From: Paenibacillus dendrobii
GTDB taxonomy: Bacteria > Bacillota > Bacilli > Paenibacillales > Paenibacillaceae
Length of the DNA: 64,000 nucleotides
NCBI RefSeq assembly: GCF_009807035.1
Contig: NZ_WUBI01000001.1
Coordinates: forward strand, 682,001-746,000
Reading direction: 5' to 3'
How positions within the stretch are numbered: position 1 is the stretch's first letter; every line of letters begins with the position of its first letter. This document shows, in pieces, positions 23,624 to 33,900 of the stretch. A model generated the notes under the pieces. It did not search any database. It had not been told where the DNA came from and worked only from the letters and a program-made list of their open reading frames with translations. The position numbers and the translations under genes were made by a program.

Positions 23624-26600
23624 TCAAGCGAGCTTGCTTGCCGCAAGCACAGCACTGATTTTTTTGCTTGCTCCGTCTTCGACAAGCGCGCGTATGATCT
23701 CCGTATAATCATCCGCCAGCGCCCAGGCGGTCTCTTCTTGGAAAAGACTTGTTGCATATTCCAACGTAAAGCCGATCTTTTCATCCCGCTCCGCCGCTTC
23801 AAGAGTCAAATCGAATTTGCTGACGCCCGGATCGAACTCCTTGGGGTCGAATTCAATGCCGCCCGAACGGTAAGCGACGCGATCGATATTTTGCAAAATA
23901 AACATCGTATCGAACAGCGGATTACGGCTGCGGTCCTGTTCAATTCCCAGCTTCAGCACCAAATCCTCGAACGGATAATCCTGGTGCTCCAGCGCCCGCA
24001 GCACATCTTCATGCAGTTCGGACAAATAATCGCTAACGGTCCGGTACGATTCGGGAAAGCTGCGAATCGCGACCGTATTGACAAACATCCCGATGAGTCC
24101 TTCCAGTTGCGCATGATTGCGGCCGGCTACCGGCGTGCCGATAATGATATCCTCCTCACCGCTCCATTTGCTGAGCAGCATCGAATAAGCCCCGAGCAGC
24201 ACCGTATACAACGTCGTGCCGCGCTCGCGCGCAAACGCCTTGATCTTGAGCGTCAGCTCCTCATCCAGTCTGAAGTTGATCAGTCCGCCCTCGAAGTTTT
24301 GCAGTTCCGGCCTTGGCAAGGCCGCCTTGAGTGCAAGCGTCGGCAGCTCCCCTTCGAATGCCTCCAACCAGTAGCGCTCATGCCCCATATAGGTCTCGCT
24401 GCCGATTCGTTCTTCTTGCCATACCGTATAATCCCGGTACTGGATATCCAGCTCCGGTAGCTCGCCGCCCCCGTACAAATTGGTCAGTTCCTGCAACAGG
24501 ACGCTGACGGAAACGCCGTCGGTAATAATATGATGAAAGTCCAGCAGCAGCAGATGGCGCTCCTCGCCAAGCGGAATCAATCCGGCCCGGAACAGCGGGA
24601 GACTGCCGAGATCAAACGGACGGATAAAGCGCTCCATCAGTGCGCTGATGCCGCCAAACAATCCTTCGTCTCCGCCTTCCGTGAGCAGCTTGCCCGCCGC
24701 CATTCTTAGCCTGGCGCCCCGCTCCAGTGTAAATACTGGCTCCTCATGCACGCGCTGTCGGAACTCATCCTCCTCGTGATGGAACGTCGTTCTGAGCGAT
24801 TCATGGCGGCGCATCATCGTAAGGAAAGCTTCCTCCAGCCGCTCCACATCGAGCTTGCCTTGCATATGCACGGCGAACGGCACATGGTACATCGTTGCCC
24901 CGCCCGAGATCAGCCCCATCATAAATTGGCGGCGCTGAGCCCTTGACATCGGGTAATGCTCGCGCTCCGGCTGCTTCGGAATGCGAGCGGCCGCCACGGT
25001 TCCGCTAGTGTCCAGATGGGCCGCTAAACCTTCAAGCGTTGGATTCATAAAAATATCGCGCAGAGGCATTTGGATGCCAAAGCGTTCCGCAATGCGGCTG
25101 ACCATGCCCGCCGCCTTCAGGGAATGACCACCCAGTTCGAAAAAGCTGTCCTTGGCGCTGATTGTATCCGTACCGAGCAGCTCCTTCCAAATCTCCGCCA
25201 GTTTGCGCTCGGTATCTGTCGACAGCGGAACAAGCTCTCGTGTGCCCGCGTCGGCAGATCCCGGTGTCGGCAGCACCCTTCTGTCGATTTTGCCTGTTGG
25301 CGTAAGCGGAATCGCATCCAGAACGACCATGAAGGCCGGAACCATATAAGAAGGCAGCTTGTTCACGAGATATTCGCGCAACTGCGCGGTCAACCGGTCG
25401 GATGGCACTGCGCCGTCTGGCTCCGCATCCGCTACCGCGGTGTCCTGCATGACCACATACGCGCAAAGCGCATATTCCCCATCCTCTTCCTGAAACGCGG
25501 TGACGACCGTTTCTTTCACCTGCTCATGGCGAAGCAGCAACTGCTCAATTTCACCGATTTCAATCCGGTGGCCCCTGATTTTCACCTGGAAATCGCGGCG
25601 TCCCGCATAGGCGAACTCCCCATTTTCGAGCCTGCGCCCAAGGTCGCCCGTGCGATACATGCGTTCGCCCGGCGCATACGGATTCGGCACAAAAGCGACA
25701 TCCCATTCGGGATGACTGAGATACCCACGCCCAACGCCCGGCCCGCCGATGCAAATTTCACCCGTCACGCCTGTCGGCTGCAGCTTCAGTCCTTCGTCAA
25801 GCACCATCATGACGGAACCTTCGATCGGCGTGCCGATTGAAATGTCCTCCCCTTCGGTCACTTCCCGGATGGAGGTCCACACCGTCGTCTCCGTCGGACC
25901 GTACAGATTAAACAATCTGGCTCCGGTAGCGGCGCGTAACCTGCCAAGCACATCGGCCGTCAGCGGCTCCGCCCCGATCATCAATATGCGCAGCTTTTGC
26001 AAGCCGTCCGTTTCGCCTCGCTGATTCATCCACCATTTGAATCGTGATGGCGTAATTTGCAGCACATCGACACCGTGCGCGTCGATCAAGCCTTGCAACA
26101 AGGCGGCATCGCCCCTTTCTTCTTCGCTCGCGAGTACAATCCGCATACCGAGCGTCAGCGGAAGCAGATTTTCAACGACAAATATATCAAAGGAGGCCGA
26201 TGCCATCGCCAGGATACTCTGGCCCTTCTCAAACGGTATCCGGCTTCGAAAGCCGCTGATGAAGTGCGACAACCCGCGATGTTCGATCATCACTCCTTTG
26301 GGACGCCCGGTCGAGCCCGACGTATACAGCACATACGCCAAATGGTCCGGCTTATGAACAAACCCTGGGTTGCCTCTGTCCGCCGCATACAGCTCCGAAT
26401 CATCCAGGTACCACTCAGCAACAGCCCTCGTTACGACACCTGCATATGCTTTTTCCGTCAGTAAAAGCGCTTCGCCGCAGTCCTCAAGCATCCAGTCGAT
26501 CCTCTCTTTCGGATAAGCGGGATCAATGGCGACATATGCGCCTCCGGCTTTCAGAACACCCAAAATGCCGACAAGCAGCAGGGGGCTGCGGGACGCCATC

Positions 26601-29600
26601 AGTGCGACAATGCGCTCGGGCCCTACGCCCTTCGCCCGCAAGGAATGGGCAAGCCGATTCGCGCGTTCGTTCAGCTCCGCGTACGTCACCGTCTCCGCGC
26701 CGAATTGAATCGCCGTTTCATCCGGCGTGCGCGCCGCTTGGCGTTCCACTTCCTGCACAAACCCCGTCCATTCCGACGTTGCTTGCACGGAATACGGCGC
26801 CGCGTTTCCTTGCCGATCCGTCATGCCTTTCTCAGCTCGAAATTCCATCCTACCCGTGCTCCTCTCTCTATATGCAGCCTGTACCGGCATGCCTCCTCCG
26901 GCCAACAGAGCCAGCAATTGCTCCCTCTCGCTTTCACTCATCAGCTCAAGCTCGCCGACCGTGCGTTCCTGCGATCTGCACATCTCCCGCACGAGTACGG
27001 TATAGCTTTCCGCCATACGGCGCGCGGTTTCCTCATGAAACAAATCCGTTGCGTATTCCAGTTGAAGTTCAATTTCCGCTTCCCGCTCCACCGCTTCCAG
27101 AGTCAGGTCGAACTTGCTTGTCCCCGCCTCGAACGGCATTTCGTCAAAAACAACACCGCCAGCTTCCATCACCGCCCGGTCCATATTTTGCAAGACAAAC
27201 ATGGCGTCAAACATAGGATTGCGGCTTCTGTCGCTATCTGCCATCAGTCCTTCAACCAGCTCCTCAAAAGGATACGTCTGACGCGAAAGCGCCTCTACGA
27301 CATGGTTATGCAGTTCCGCCATATAGGCCCGCACCGTCTTGTCTCTCTCCGGCCTTGTCCGCAGCGCGAGCGTGTTGACGAACATGCCGATCAAGCCATG
27401 CGTATCGGCATGCTCCCTGCCTGCGGTGGGGGTGCCCACAATCACTTCGGCCTGCCCGCTGTATTTGGCCAGCATCGCGGCAAAAGCGCCCAGCAGCACC
27501 GTATACAGTGTCGTCTTCGCTTCCCGCGCCAGCTTTCGCGCCTCCGCCGTTGTCCACGCGTCCAGCCGGAACGAATGGCGGCGGCCCTTATAGCTCGGGC
27601 GTGACGGACGTGGCCGATCTGTCGGCAGCTCCAGCACAGAGAGCTTGCCTTCGAAGATTTCCATCCAATACCGCTCATGTTCCGCATAAGCGGCATTTGC
27701 AAATCCGGCTTCCTGCCACACCGCATAATCGCTGTATTGAATGCGCAGCTCCGGTAGTGCTTGACCGGAATACAACTGCGACAGCTCTTTAACCAGCAAA
27801 CCAGAGGATACGCCGTCCGTAATAATGTGATGAATATCCAGCAACAGCAGATGATCTTCCTCATTCAATTGCAGCAGCCCGGCCCGAAGCAGCGGCAGCT
27901 TGTCCAGTTGGAACGGGCGCTGGAAGACTTCCATAAGCTTTGTCACCTCGGCACCGTCCAGCAGCTCTCCCGGAAGTGTTTCGACTCCAGCGAAAGCTGC
28001 ACGATCCATTACCTCCAGCTTGAAAGCATACGGCGGATGAACCGTTTGCCTGAATTCATCCTTAGTCATATGGAAGGTCGTCCGCAAGCTTTCGTGGCGG
28101 CCGATCAGTGCCGTAAACACGTTTTCCAGCTTCACTTCATCCAACTTGCCCTGCAAGCGGAGTGCGAACGGCACATGATACATGGTGGCGTCTCCGGCCA
28201 ACATCTGCATCATATATTGGCGGCGCTGTGCCCGCGACATTGGATACCACTCGCGGCGCTCTACTTTCGGGATCGGCTCAGCCATCGCAGCGGCACCGTC
28301 CCGCTCCTTCAGCCAGGCGGCCATTTCTGCAATGGAGGTAAGCTCGAATATCAGGCTGAGCGGAACCAGAACACCCGTCGCCTGCTGCAGCTTACCCGCC
28401 AGCACAGCAGCCTTCAAGGAGTGGCCGCCAAGCTCGAAAAAGTCGTCGTGAATGCCGATTGGTCCGGCGGTATCATCCAATACTTCCTTCCAAATGGCGG
28501 CGACGCGCTCTTCCATACCGTCTCGAGGCAGCTCCAGCTTTCCCTGCTCCTGAATTCCGGATTCCGGCTCTGGCAAGGCGCGCCGATCCACTTTCCCGTT
28601 TGGCGTCAGCGGTATCGCGTCAATTGCCACGATATAGGCCGGGATCATCGCCTCCGGCAGCTTGTCTTTCAGCTTTCTTCGCCATTCCCGCGAAGGAAGC
28701 TTGTCCGAAGCGATCACATACGCGCACAGCTCCTTGTCGCCGCTTGCCTCCTCGCGGACGACCACAACCGCATCCTCCACCTCGGGAAGGGAAATCAATT
28801 GCGAGCGGACCTCGTTCATTTCAATCCGCACGCCTCTGATTTTTACCTGTTGGTCGGCGCGGTCCACATACATCGCGTTGCCGTCCGGCAGCCACTTTGC
28901 GATATCGCCGGTGCGATACATGAAGCGGCCCTCGTGGTACGGATGCGGTAAAAAGCGCTCGGCCGTCATTTCCGGCTTGTTCACATAACCGCCCGAAAGG
29001 CCGCTGCCGGCAATATACAGCTCCCCGGCTGCACCGATAGGGGCAAGCTGGCCACCATAGCCGAATATATAATTTTCGACATTGTGCATCGGCCCTCCAA
29101 TCGGCACATAGCCGCCGCGATAAGCGCCCGGCTTGTATGCGTACATATTGGAGCAAACCGTCGTCTCCGTCGGGCCGTAGCCGTTAATAATCTGAATCTC
29201 AGGATTAAGATTCGTATACAGTTCCAGCGTTTCGTCTTTAATTGGTTCTACCCCAACGAGCATTTTGTCTAGCGTAATTGCAGAAACCGATTGCTCCAGC
29301 AGCCGTGCAACTTCTTTCAGCAAAGACGGCGGCAAATAAGCGAATGTAATTCGTTCTTCCGTAATCACTTCAGCAATTCTCCGCGGATCAAGCAATTTCG
29401 GCTCCGGGTAAAGTACCGTGCAAGCCCCGAACATCAGCGGCATAAACAATTCTGCTACGCTGACGTCAAACGAAATATTGGTCAGGCTAAGGCATCTGTC
29501 TTTTTCGCCGTATTTCCCCTCGAAAAACGTCCGGAGCGAATGTCCGAAATTATAAAAGCTGCGGTGCGGCACAATGACACCCTTGGGCTGCCCCGTAGAA

Positions 29601-32600
29601 CCGGAGGTATAGATCACATACATTGGATCATTGGCATCCTGCGGCCATGCGGCGGCATGGTCTTCGCTGGAGAACAGTGTCTCATCCGAAATGTTCAGTA
29701 CTTGCAAGGAGGTCGGTACGACGGCCCCAGCTCCGGAACATGCATCGTCCGCGAATACCAGCTCCGCGCCGCTGTCCTCCAGCATATAGCGGATTCGCTC
29801 TTCAGGATAATGCGGATCTATAGGCATATAAGCGCCTCCGGCTTTCATAACAGCGAGCATAGCGGTCAGCATGGGGATGGAACGCTCCGCCATGATGCCG
29901 ACTACACTGCCGCTTCCCACACCTTGTGCACGCAAGGTTCGCGCCAACGCATCAGTTCGGCGGTCCAGCTCCAGATAAGTCATAGATTCCCCGCCGCAAG
30001 ATACGGCCGGCAAGTCGGGAACGGCTGCCGCCTGTTCCTTGAAGCAATCATGCAGACAGCGCGGCGGCGGAAAGTCCGCTTCGTGTCTCCCCAGCGCCAG
30101 CATCTGCAGGCGCTCTTCCTCTGTCAGCATCTCCGCTTCGCCGAGCACGGCGTCAGGACAGAGCGTCACGCTGCGCAGCAGCTGCACATAATGCCGCATG
30201 AACCGCTCGGCTGTCGCACGGCGAAACAAATCGGCATTATATTCCACGACAAGCCGCAATTCCGAACCAGTCTCCACTGCCTGAATCATCAAATCGTATT
30301 TGGCCGTGCCATGCTCAAAGCGCTGGTGGCGATACGACAATCCAGCATGCGAAGCGTTTGGAATACCCAGGTTTTGCATGATGAACATCGTGTCGAACAG
30401 CGGACTCCGGCTGGCGTCCCTTCTGTCCATCCATTGCGCGATTTCCTCGAATGGATAATCGGCGTGGGCGTAAGCCCCGGTCGTAATTTCTTTCACTTCG
30501 GACAAAAAGGCTCTGAACGGCTTGTCTGCGCGCGGATAAGCGCGCAGCGCCAGCGTGCCGGTGAACATGCCCGCGATCGCTTCCAGCTCGCGCCTGTTCC
30601 GTCCTGCAATCGGCGTGCCGACGGCAATGTCCTCGGCCCCCGTATAGTGGGCGAGGAAAGTGTAATACGCCGATAACAGCACCATAAACGGAGTCGCACC
30701 CGATTCTGCCGCGAGGCTTCGTACAGCTGCCGTTAAACCAGCCTCGACGTACACGTCGAACGTTTCGCCGCGGTTGCCTTTGACGGGCGGGCGCGGGGCA
30801 TCGGTCGGAAGCGCAAGCAGAGGCCAGTCTCCCTGGCATTGCTTGCGCCAATACTGTTCGGCGTTCCCTGAAAGCGGCCTGTTCTCCTGCCATACCGCAT
30901 AATCCTTGTATTGCAGCGGTAGCGACGGCAACGAACCGCCCTGATATAAAGTCATCAGGTCGGACAAAAGAATGCCCGCTGACATGCCGTCGGATGCAAT
31001 ATGATGCATATCAAGAAACAGCACATGGCGATCCGGTCCCAGCGTCAGCAAGGCTGCGCGGAGCAGCGGAGCCGTATCGAGCCTGAACGGCCGGAACAAG
31101 CTTTGCAGCACGCCGTCCGCTTCGGCTTCATCGACCTCGAGGCGAATCAGGCTTAAAGGAATGGCGGCGTGAATGCGCTGCCTGATCTCTCCGTCAATGA
31201 CGTGGAAGGTGGTGCGAAGCGTCTCGTGACGCTCCACGATAGCTTGCAGGACGGCCTCCAGCCGGTCTGCATCGATAACACCGTCCAAGTGCAACAATTC
31301 GGGCAAATTGTAGCTGCGATCATCCGGCATCGCTTGCTGTTGCAAGTACATGCGTTTCTGCGGCGATGAAACCGGATAATGCTCTTGTGGGGCTGCCTTT
31401 GGAATCGGCTCCAGCTTATCGCCGGACAAAGCGCCGGATGCTTGGCCAGTCAACGGCCCGACATACCCGCCGGACGTTTCTGCTCCTTCACGAGTGCCGT
31501 CCGCAGCTTGTGCGTCATGACCGCCGTTCGTCTCATAACCGCCGCTCCCAACGTCGGCCCCTCGTCCATCGTGCCGGGCGTTCGTTATTTGCGCTGTTGC
31601 CGCACCGCTTTCCCTGATCCGCCGCTCGATCAGTGCAGTGAACGAAGGCAGATCCGCATGCCCCAGCAAATCCGCCGCCTGAATGCGTACGCCCGCAAGT
31701 TCGCTGAGCCGATTCGCAATTTTGAGCGCAATAATGGAATCTCCGCCCAACTCATAATACCCGGCAGTCGTAGGCAATTCGTCATAACCGAGCAGTTCTC
31801 CCCAGACATCTGCGACATGCTGCTCCCACTCCAGGCCAGAGCGCTCCCCGGTTAACGCAACGCCGCGGCGGCGCTGGCTCGTCATTCCGCCGCTCAGCTC
31901 CAGCGCGGCTTGCCACCTGGCGAACGTTTCGTTCATTTCTTGCCTAAGCTCCTCGGGAATATCTCCGCCGAACGAATATCCGCCCCAGGCCACAAATGGG
32001 GTATGAAGCGCCGCTCCATCGCGTGCCTCCTCCACCCAGCAGCGGTGAGAGTCGAACGGATACGTCGGAAGCGGCATCCGATAGCGGCGTTGTCCACGAT
32101 AGATCTCCTTCCAATCGATCTCGTATCCGCTTACGTAACGTTGGCCGAGCTCCAGCACTTCCACTTCTCGTTCATTTGGAATGGATTGCTGCCGCATATT
32201 ACCGGTCGTATCTGCATCGGCCGTTCCGAACCGGCCGTTCGGCAGCGCTAGGCCGGTAAAGCCACTTTCGGCTACGGCATGCAAGGTCTGGGCAAGCTCT
32301 TCCCAGCCGCTTACCGCAATCGCTAAGCGATACTGATGGGCTCCCCGGCCGGCAACCAAGGTGTAGCAAAGGTCGGCCAGACTGCGGTTTTCATCGCCGC
32401 GATGCTGCAGAGTCCAGTCCCGCATCAGTATCACGAGTCGCTCCAGCGCCGCCATGCTGTGCGCGGACAAGCAGAACAGTTCAGCTCTGTTCGAACGATC
32501 CGAAGGCATCCCGGCAGGAGCCTCCTCCAGCACAACATGGCAATTAGTTCCGCTCATGCCGAACGCGCTCACTCCGCATCTTCTTGCTCCGCCGTCCGTC

Positions 32601-33886
32601 TCCCACGGCGTCAATTCGTCATTGACATAAACGGGCGAATCCACAAACGGAATGTTACGGTTCGGCGAGCGGTAATGAAGCGTTGGCGGAAGCTGTTTGT
32701 GGACAAGCGACAGGATCGCCTTAAGCAGCCCTGCAATGCCGGCGGCATGGTCGAGATGACCGATATTTGTTTTCAGCGAACTGATGGCGCAAAATTGCCG
32801 TTTATCGGTATATCTCCGGAAGGCGCGCGTCAGCCCGTCGATTTCGATCGGGTCGCCCAGCGAGGTTCCCGTGCCGTGCGCCTCCATATACGTTATCGTT
32901 TCGGGATCAATGTCCGCATCCTGCCAGGCGCGTACAATAACATCCTCCTGTGCGAGGGCGTTCGGGGCGGTAATGCCGACCGAGCTGCCGTCCTGATTCA
33001 CCGCGCTGCCTTTGATGACGGCATAAATATGGTCGCCGTCCTCCTGCGCGCGGGACAACGGTTTTAGCAGCAGCGCAACCACTCCATCGCCGATGCCCGT
33101 TCCGTCGGCCGAGTCGTCGAACGTTCTGGCCCGGTTGTCGCTTGACTCGATGCCAAGCCGTATGCCGGTATCCAGCGGCAGCACGTTAATTTTGACGCTG
33201 CCGGCAATCGCCGCCTCGCATTCGCCGCTGCGGATCGATTGGCATGCCAGATGGATCGCTACCAGCGAGGAGGAGCAGGCGGTGTCCACGCTGATCGCCG
33301 GACCGCGCAAATTTAGCAAATATGAAATCCGGCTCGGTATCATGGAGCTCAGATTGCCTGGCGCCGCCATGGACAAGGCGTCCGGGTCCAGTGCTTCGAT
33401 GATTCGCTTGTAATCATGCAGAGCGTCCCCGTTATAGCCGATAAAGACGCCGGTGCGCGAACCATGCAGCGCATCCCCGCCGTACCCCGCATTCTCAAGC
33501 GCACCCCAGGCCGTCTGCAGGAAAAGTCGCTGCGCTGGACTCATCAGCGAGGCTTCCTTGGGCGAAAGCCGGAAAAATGAGTAGTCAAAACCTGAAATAT
33601 CTTCGATATACGCCCCATCAAAAAAGGAAACGGAGCCGTATTGCGCTTCCATGCGGCGCAAATACGGCTTCAATTCCACCTTGCGAGAATCCGGAAACCC
33701 GCCTACCAGGTCCTTGCCGTCCCGCAGAAGCTCCCAGAAGGCTTCGTGCGATTCCGCGCGCGGCAGCTTGGCGGATATCCCGACAATCGCAATATCCTTG
33801 AGGGAAACATTGGAGACGGAACCCCCGCTCCGCCCCTTCCGGCCGGCTGTGTTTTTTTTGGTATCCAGCATATCCAGTTGAAACAT
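23624..33886 (-). CDS. Hybrid PKS-NRPS, AT-less: KS-T-C-A-T-C-A-T-C
   Basis: 3420 aa. Ketosynthase residues 30-455 (Cys204 in DTACSSS, His337 in EAHGTGT, His377 in NIGH) with no AT, KR or DH after it, only an AT-linker-like stretch to about 620. Carrier Ser717 (GGDSI). Condensation 835-1250 (HHIASDG at 961). Adenylation 1275-1775, specificity residues read as DVAYLGGVCK, no confident substrate. Carrier Ser1823. Condensation 1878-2300 (HHIITDG at 2019). Adenylation 2375-2875, DIVQMGLVWK, glycine. Carrier Ser2922. Condensation 2975-3400 (HHIITDG at 3118) and then the end: no TE, R or further T domain. It extends the chain from the 4046-aa NRPS by a malonate-derived C2 unit and two amino acids. 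Repeat-like Gly/Ala linker at 760-825. It starts 14 nt after the third CPBP gene. Confidence 0.93.
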   Translation of the reverse strand: MFQLDMLDTKKNTAGRKGRSGGSVSNVSLKDIAIVGISAKLPRAESHEAFWELLRDGKDLVGGFPDSRKVELKPYLRRMEAQYGSVSFFDGAYIEDISGFDYSFFRLSPKEASLMSPAQRLFLQTAWGALENAGYGGDALHGSRTGVFIGYNGDALHDYKRIIEALDPDALSMAAPGNLSSMIPSRISYLLNLRGPAISVDTACSSSLVAIHLACQSIRSGECEAAIAGSVKINVLPLDTGIRLGIESSDNRARTFDDSADGTGIGDGVVALLLKPLSRAQEDGDHIYAVIKGSAVNQDGSSVGITAPNALAQEDVIVRAWQDADIDPETITYMEAHGTGTSLGDPIEIDGLTRAFRRYTDKRQFCAISSLKTNIGHLDHAAGIAGLLKAILSLVHKQLPPTLHYRSPNRNIPFVDSPVYVNDELTPWETDGGARRCGVSAFGMSGTNCHVVLEEAPAGMPSDRSNRAELFCLSAHSMAALERLVILMRDWTLQHRGDENRSLADLCYTLVAGRGAHQYRLAIAVSGWEELAQTLHAVAESGFTGLALPNGRFGTADADTTGNMRQQSIPNEREVEVLELGQRYVSGYEIDWKEIYRGQRRYRMPLPTYPFDSHRCWVEEARDGAALHTPFVAWGGYSFGGDIPEELRQEMNETFARWQAALELSGGMTSQRRRGVALTGERSGLEWEQHVADVWGELLGYDELPTTAGYYELGGDSIIALKIANRLSELAGVRIQAADLLGHADLPSFTALIERRIRESGAATAQITNARHDGRGADVGSGGYETNGGHDAQAADGTREGAETSGGYVGPLTGQASGALSGDKLEPIPKAAPQEHYPVSSPQKRMYLQQQAMPDDRSYNLPELLHLDGVIDADRLEAVLQAIVERHETLRTTFHVIDGEIRQRIHAAIPLSLIRLEVDEAEADGVLQSLFRPFRLDTAPLLRAALLTLGPDRHVLFLDMHHIASDGMSAGILLSDLMTLYQGGSLPSLPLQYKDYAVWQENRPLSGNAEQYWRKQCQGDWPLLALPTDAPRPPVKGNRGETFDVYVEAGLTAAVRSLAAESGATPFMVLLSAYYTFLAHYTGAEDIAVGTPIAGRNRRELEAIAGMFTGTLALRAYPRADKPFRAFLSEVKEITTGAYAHADYPFEEIAQWMDRRDASRSPLFDTMFIMQNLGIPNASHAGLSYRHQRFEHGTAKYDLMIQAVETGSELRLVVEYNADLFRRATAERFMRHYVQLLRSVTLCPDAVLGEAEMLTEEERLQMLALGRHEADFPPPRCLHDCFKEQAAAVPDLPAVSCGGESMTYLELDRRTDALARTLRAQGVGSGSVVGIMAERSIPMLTAMLAVMKAGGAYMPIDPHYPEERIRYMLEDSGAELVFADDACSGAGAVVPTSLQVLNISDETLFSSEDHAAAWPQDANDPMYVIYTSGSTGQPKGVIVPHRSFYNFGHSLRTFFEGKYGEKDRCLSLTNISFDVSVAELFMPLMFGACTVLYPEPKLLDPRRIAEVITEERITFAYLPPSLLKEVARLLEQSVSAITLDKMLVGVEPIKDETLELYTNLNPEIQIINGYGPTETTVCSNMYAYKPGAYRGGYVPIGGPMHNVENYIFGYGGQLAPIGAAGELYIAGSGLSGGYVNKPEMTAERFLPHPYHEGRFMYRTGDIAKWLPDGNAMYVDRADQQVKIRGVRIEMNEVRSQLISLPEVEDAVVVVREEASGDKELCAYVIASDKLPSREWRRKLKDKLPEAMIPAYIVAIDAIPLTPNGKVDRRALPEPESGIQEQGKLELPRDGMEERVAAIWKEVLDDTAGPIGIHDDFFELGGHSLKAAVLAGKLQQATGVLVPLSLIFELTSIAEMAAWLKERDGAAAMAEPIPKVERREWYPMSRAQRRQYMMQMLAGDATMYHVPFALRLQGKLDEVKLENVFTALIGRHESLRTTFHMTKDEFRQTVHPPYAFKLEVMDRAAFAGVETLPGELLDGAEVTKLMEVFQRPFQLDKLPLLRAGLLQLNEEDHLLLLDIHHIITDGVSSGLLVKELSQLYSGQALPELRIQYSDYAVWQEAGFANAAYAEHERYWMEIFEGKLSVLELPTDRPRPSRPSYKGRRHSFRLDAWTTAEARKLAREAKTTLYTVLLGAFAAMLAKYSGQAEVIVGTPTAGREHADTHGLIGMFVNTLALRTRPERDKTVRAYMAELHNHVVEALSRQTYPFEELVEGLMADSDRSRNPMFDAMFVLQNMDRAVMEAGGVVFDEMPFEAGTSKFDLTLEAVEREAEIELQLEYATDLFHEETARRMAESYTVLVREMCRSQERTVGELELMSESEREQLLALLAGGGMPVQAAYRERSTGRMEFRAEKGMTDRQGNAAPYSVQATSEWTGFVQEVERQAARTPDETAIQFGAETVTYAELNERANRLAHSLRAKGVGPERIVALMASRSPLLLVGILGVLKAGGAYVAIDPAYPKERIDWMLEDCGEALLLTEKAYAGVVTRAVAEWYLDDSELYAADRGNPGFVHKPDHLAYVLYTSGSTGRPKGVMIEHRGLSHFISGFRSRIPFEKGQSILAMASASFDIFVVENLLPLTLGMRIVLASEEERGDAALLQGLIDAHGVDVLQITPSRFKWWMNQRGETDGLQKLRILMIGAEPLTADVLGRLRAATGARLFNLYGPTETTVWTSIREVTEGEDISIGTPIEGSVMMVLDEGLKLQPTGVTGEICIGGPGVGRGYLSHPEWDVAFVPNPYAPGERMYRTGDLGRRLENGEFAYAGRRDFQVKIRGHRIEIGEIEQLLLRHEQVKETVVTAFQEEDGEYALCAYVVMQDTAVADAEPDGAVPSDRLTAQLREYLVNKLPSYMVPAFMVVLDAIPLTPTGKIDRRVLPTPGSADAGTRELVPLSTDTERKLAEIWKELLGTDTISAKDSFFELGGHSLKAAGMVSRIAERFGIQMPLRDIFMNPTLEGLAAHLDTSGTVAAARIPKQPEREHYPMSRAQRRQFMMGLISGGATMYHVPFAVHMQGKLDVERLEEAFLTMMRRHESLRTTFHHEEDEFRQRVHEEPVFTLERGARLRMAAGKLLTEGGDEGLFGGISALMERFIRPFDLGSLPLFRAGLIPLGEERHLLLLDFHHIITDGVSVSVLLQELTNLYGGGELPELDIQYRDYTVWQEERIGSETYMGHERYWLEAFEGELPTLALKAALPRPELQNFEGGLINFRLDEELTLKIKAFARERGTTLYTVLLGAYSMLLSKWSGEEDIIIGTPVAGRNHAQLEGLIGMFVNTVAIRSFPESYRTVSDYLSELHEDVLRALEHQDYPFEDLVLKLGIEQDRSRNPLFDTMFILQNIDRVAYRSGGIEFDPKEFDPGVSKFDLTLEAAERDEKIGFTLEYATSLFQEETAWALADDYTEIIRALVEDGASKKISAVLAASKLA

Positions 33887-33900
33887 GGCGCCCTTCCCTC

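Noticed and set aside
26446..27604. Long plus-strand frames (up to 319 codons) opposite the megasynthase genes, also near 27.8-30.7 kb
   Set aside because: These are antisense shadows caused by high GC and codon bias of the NRPS genes; they contain no recognisable domain and no start signals.
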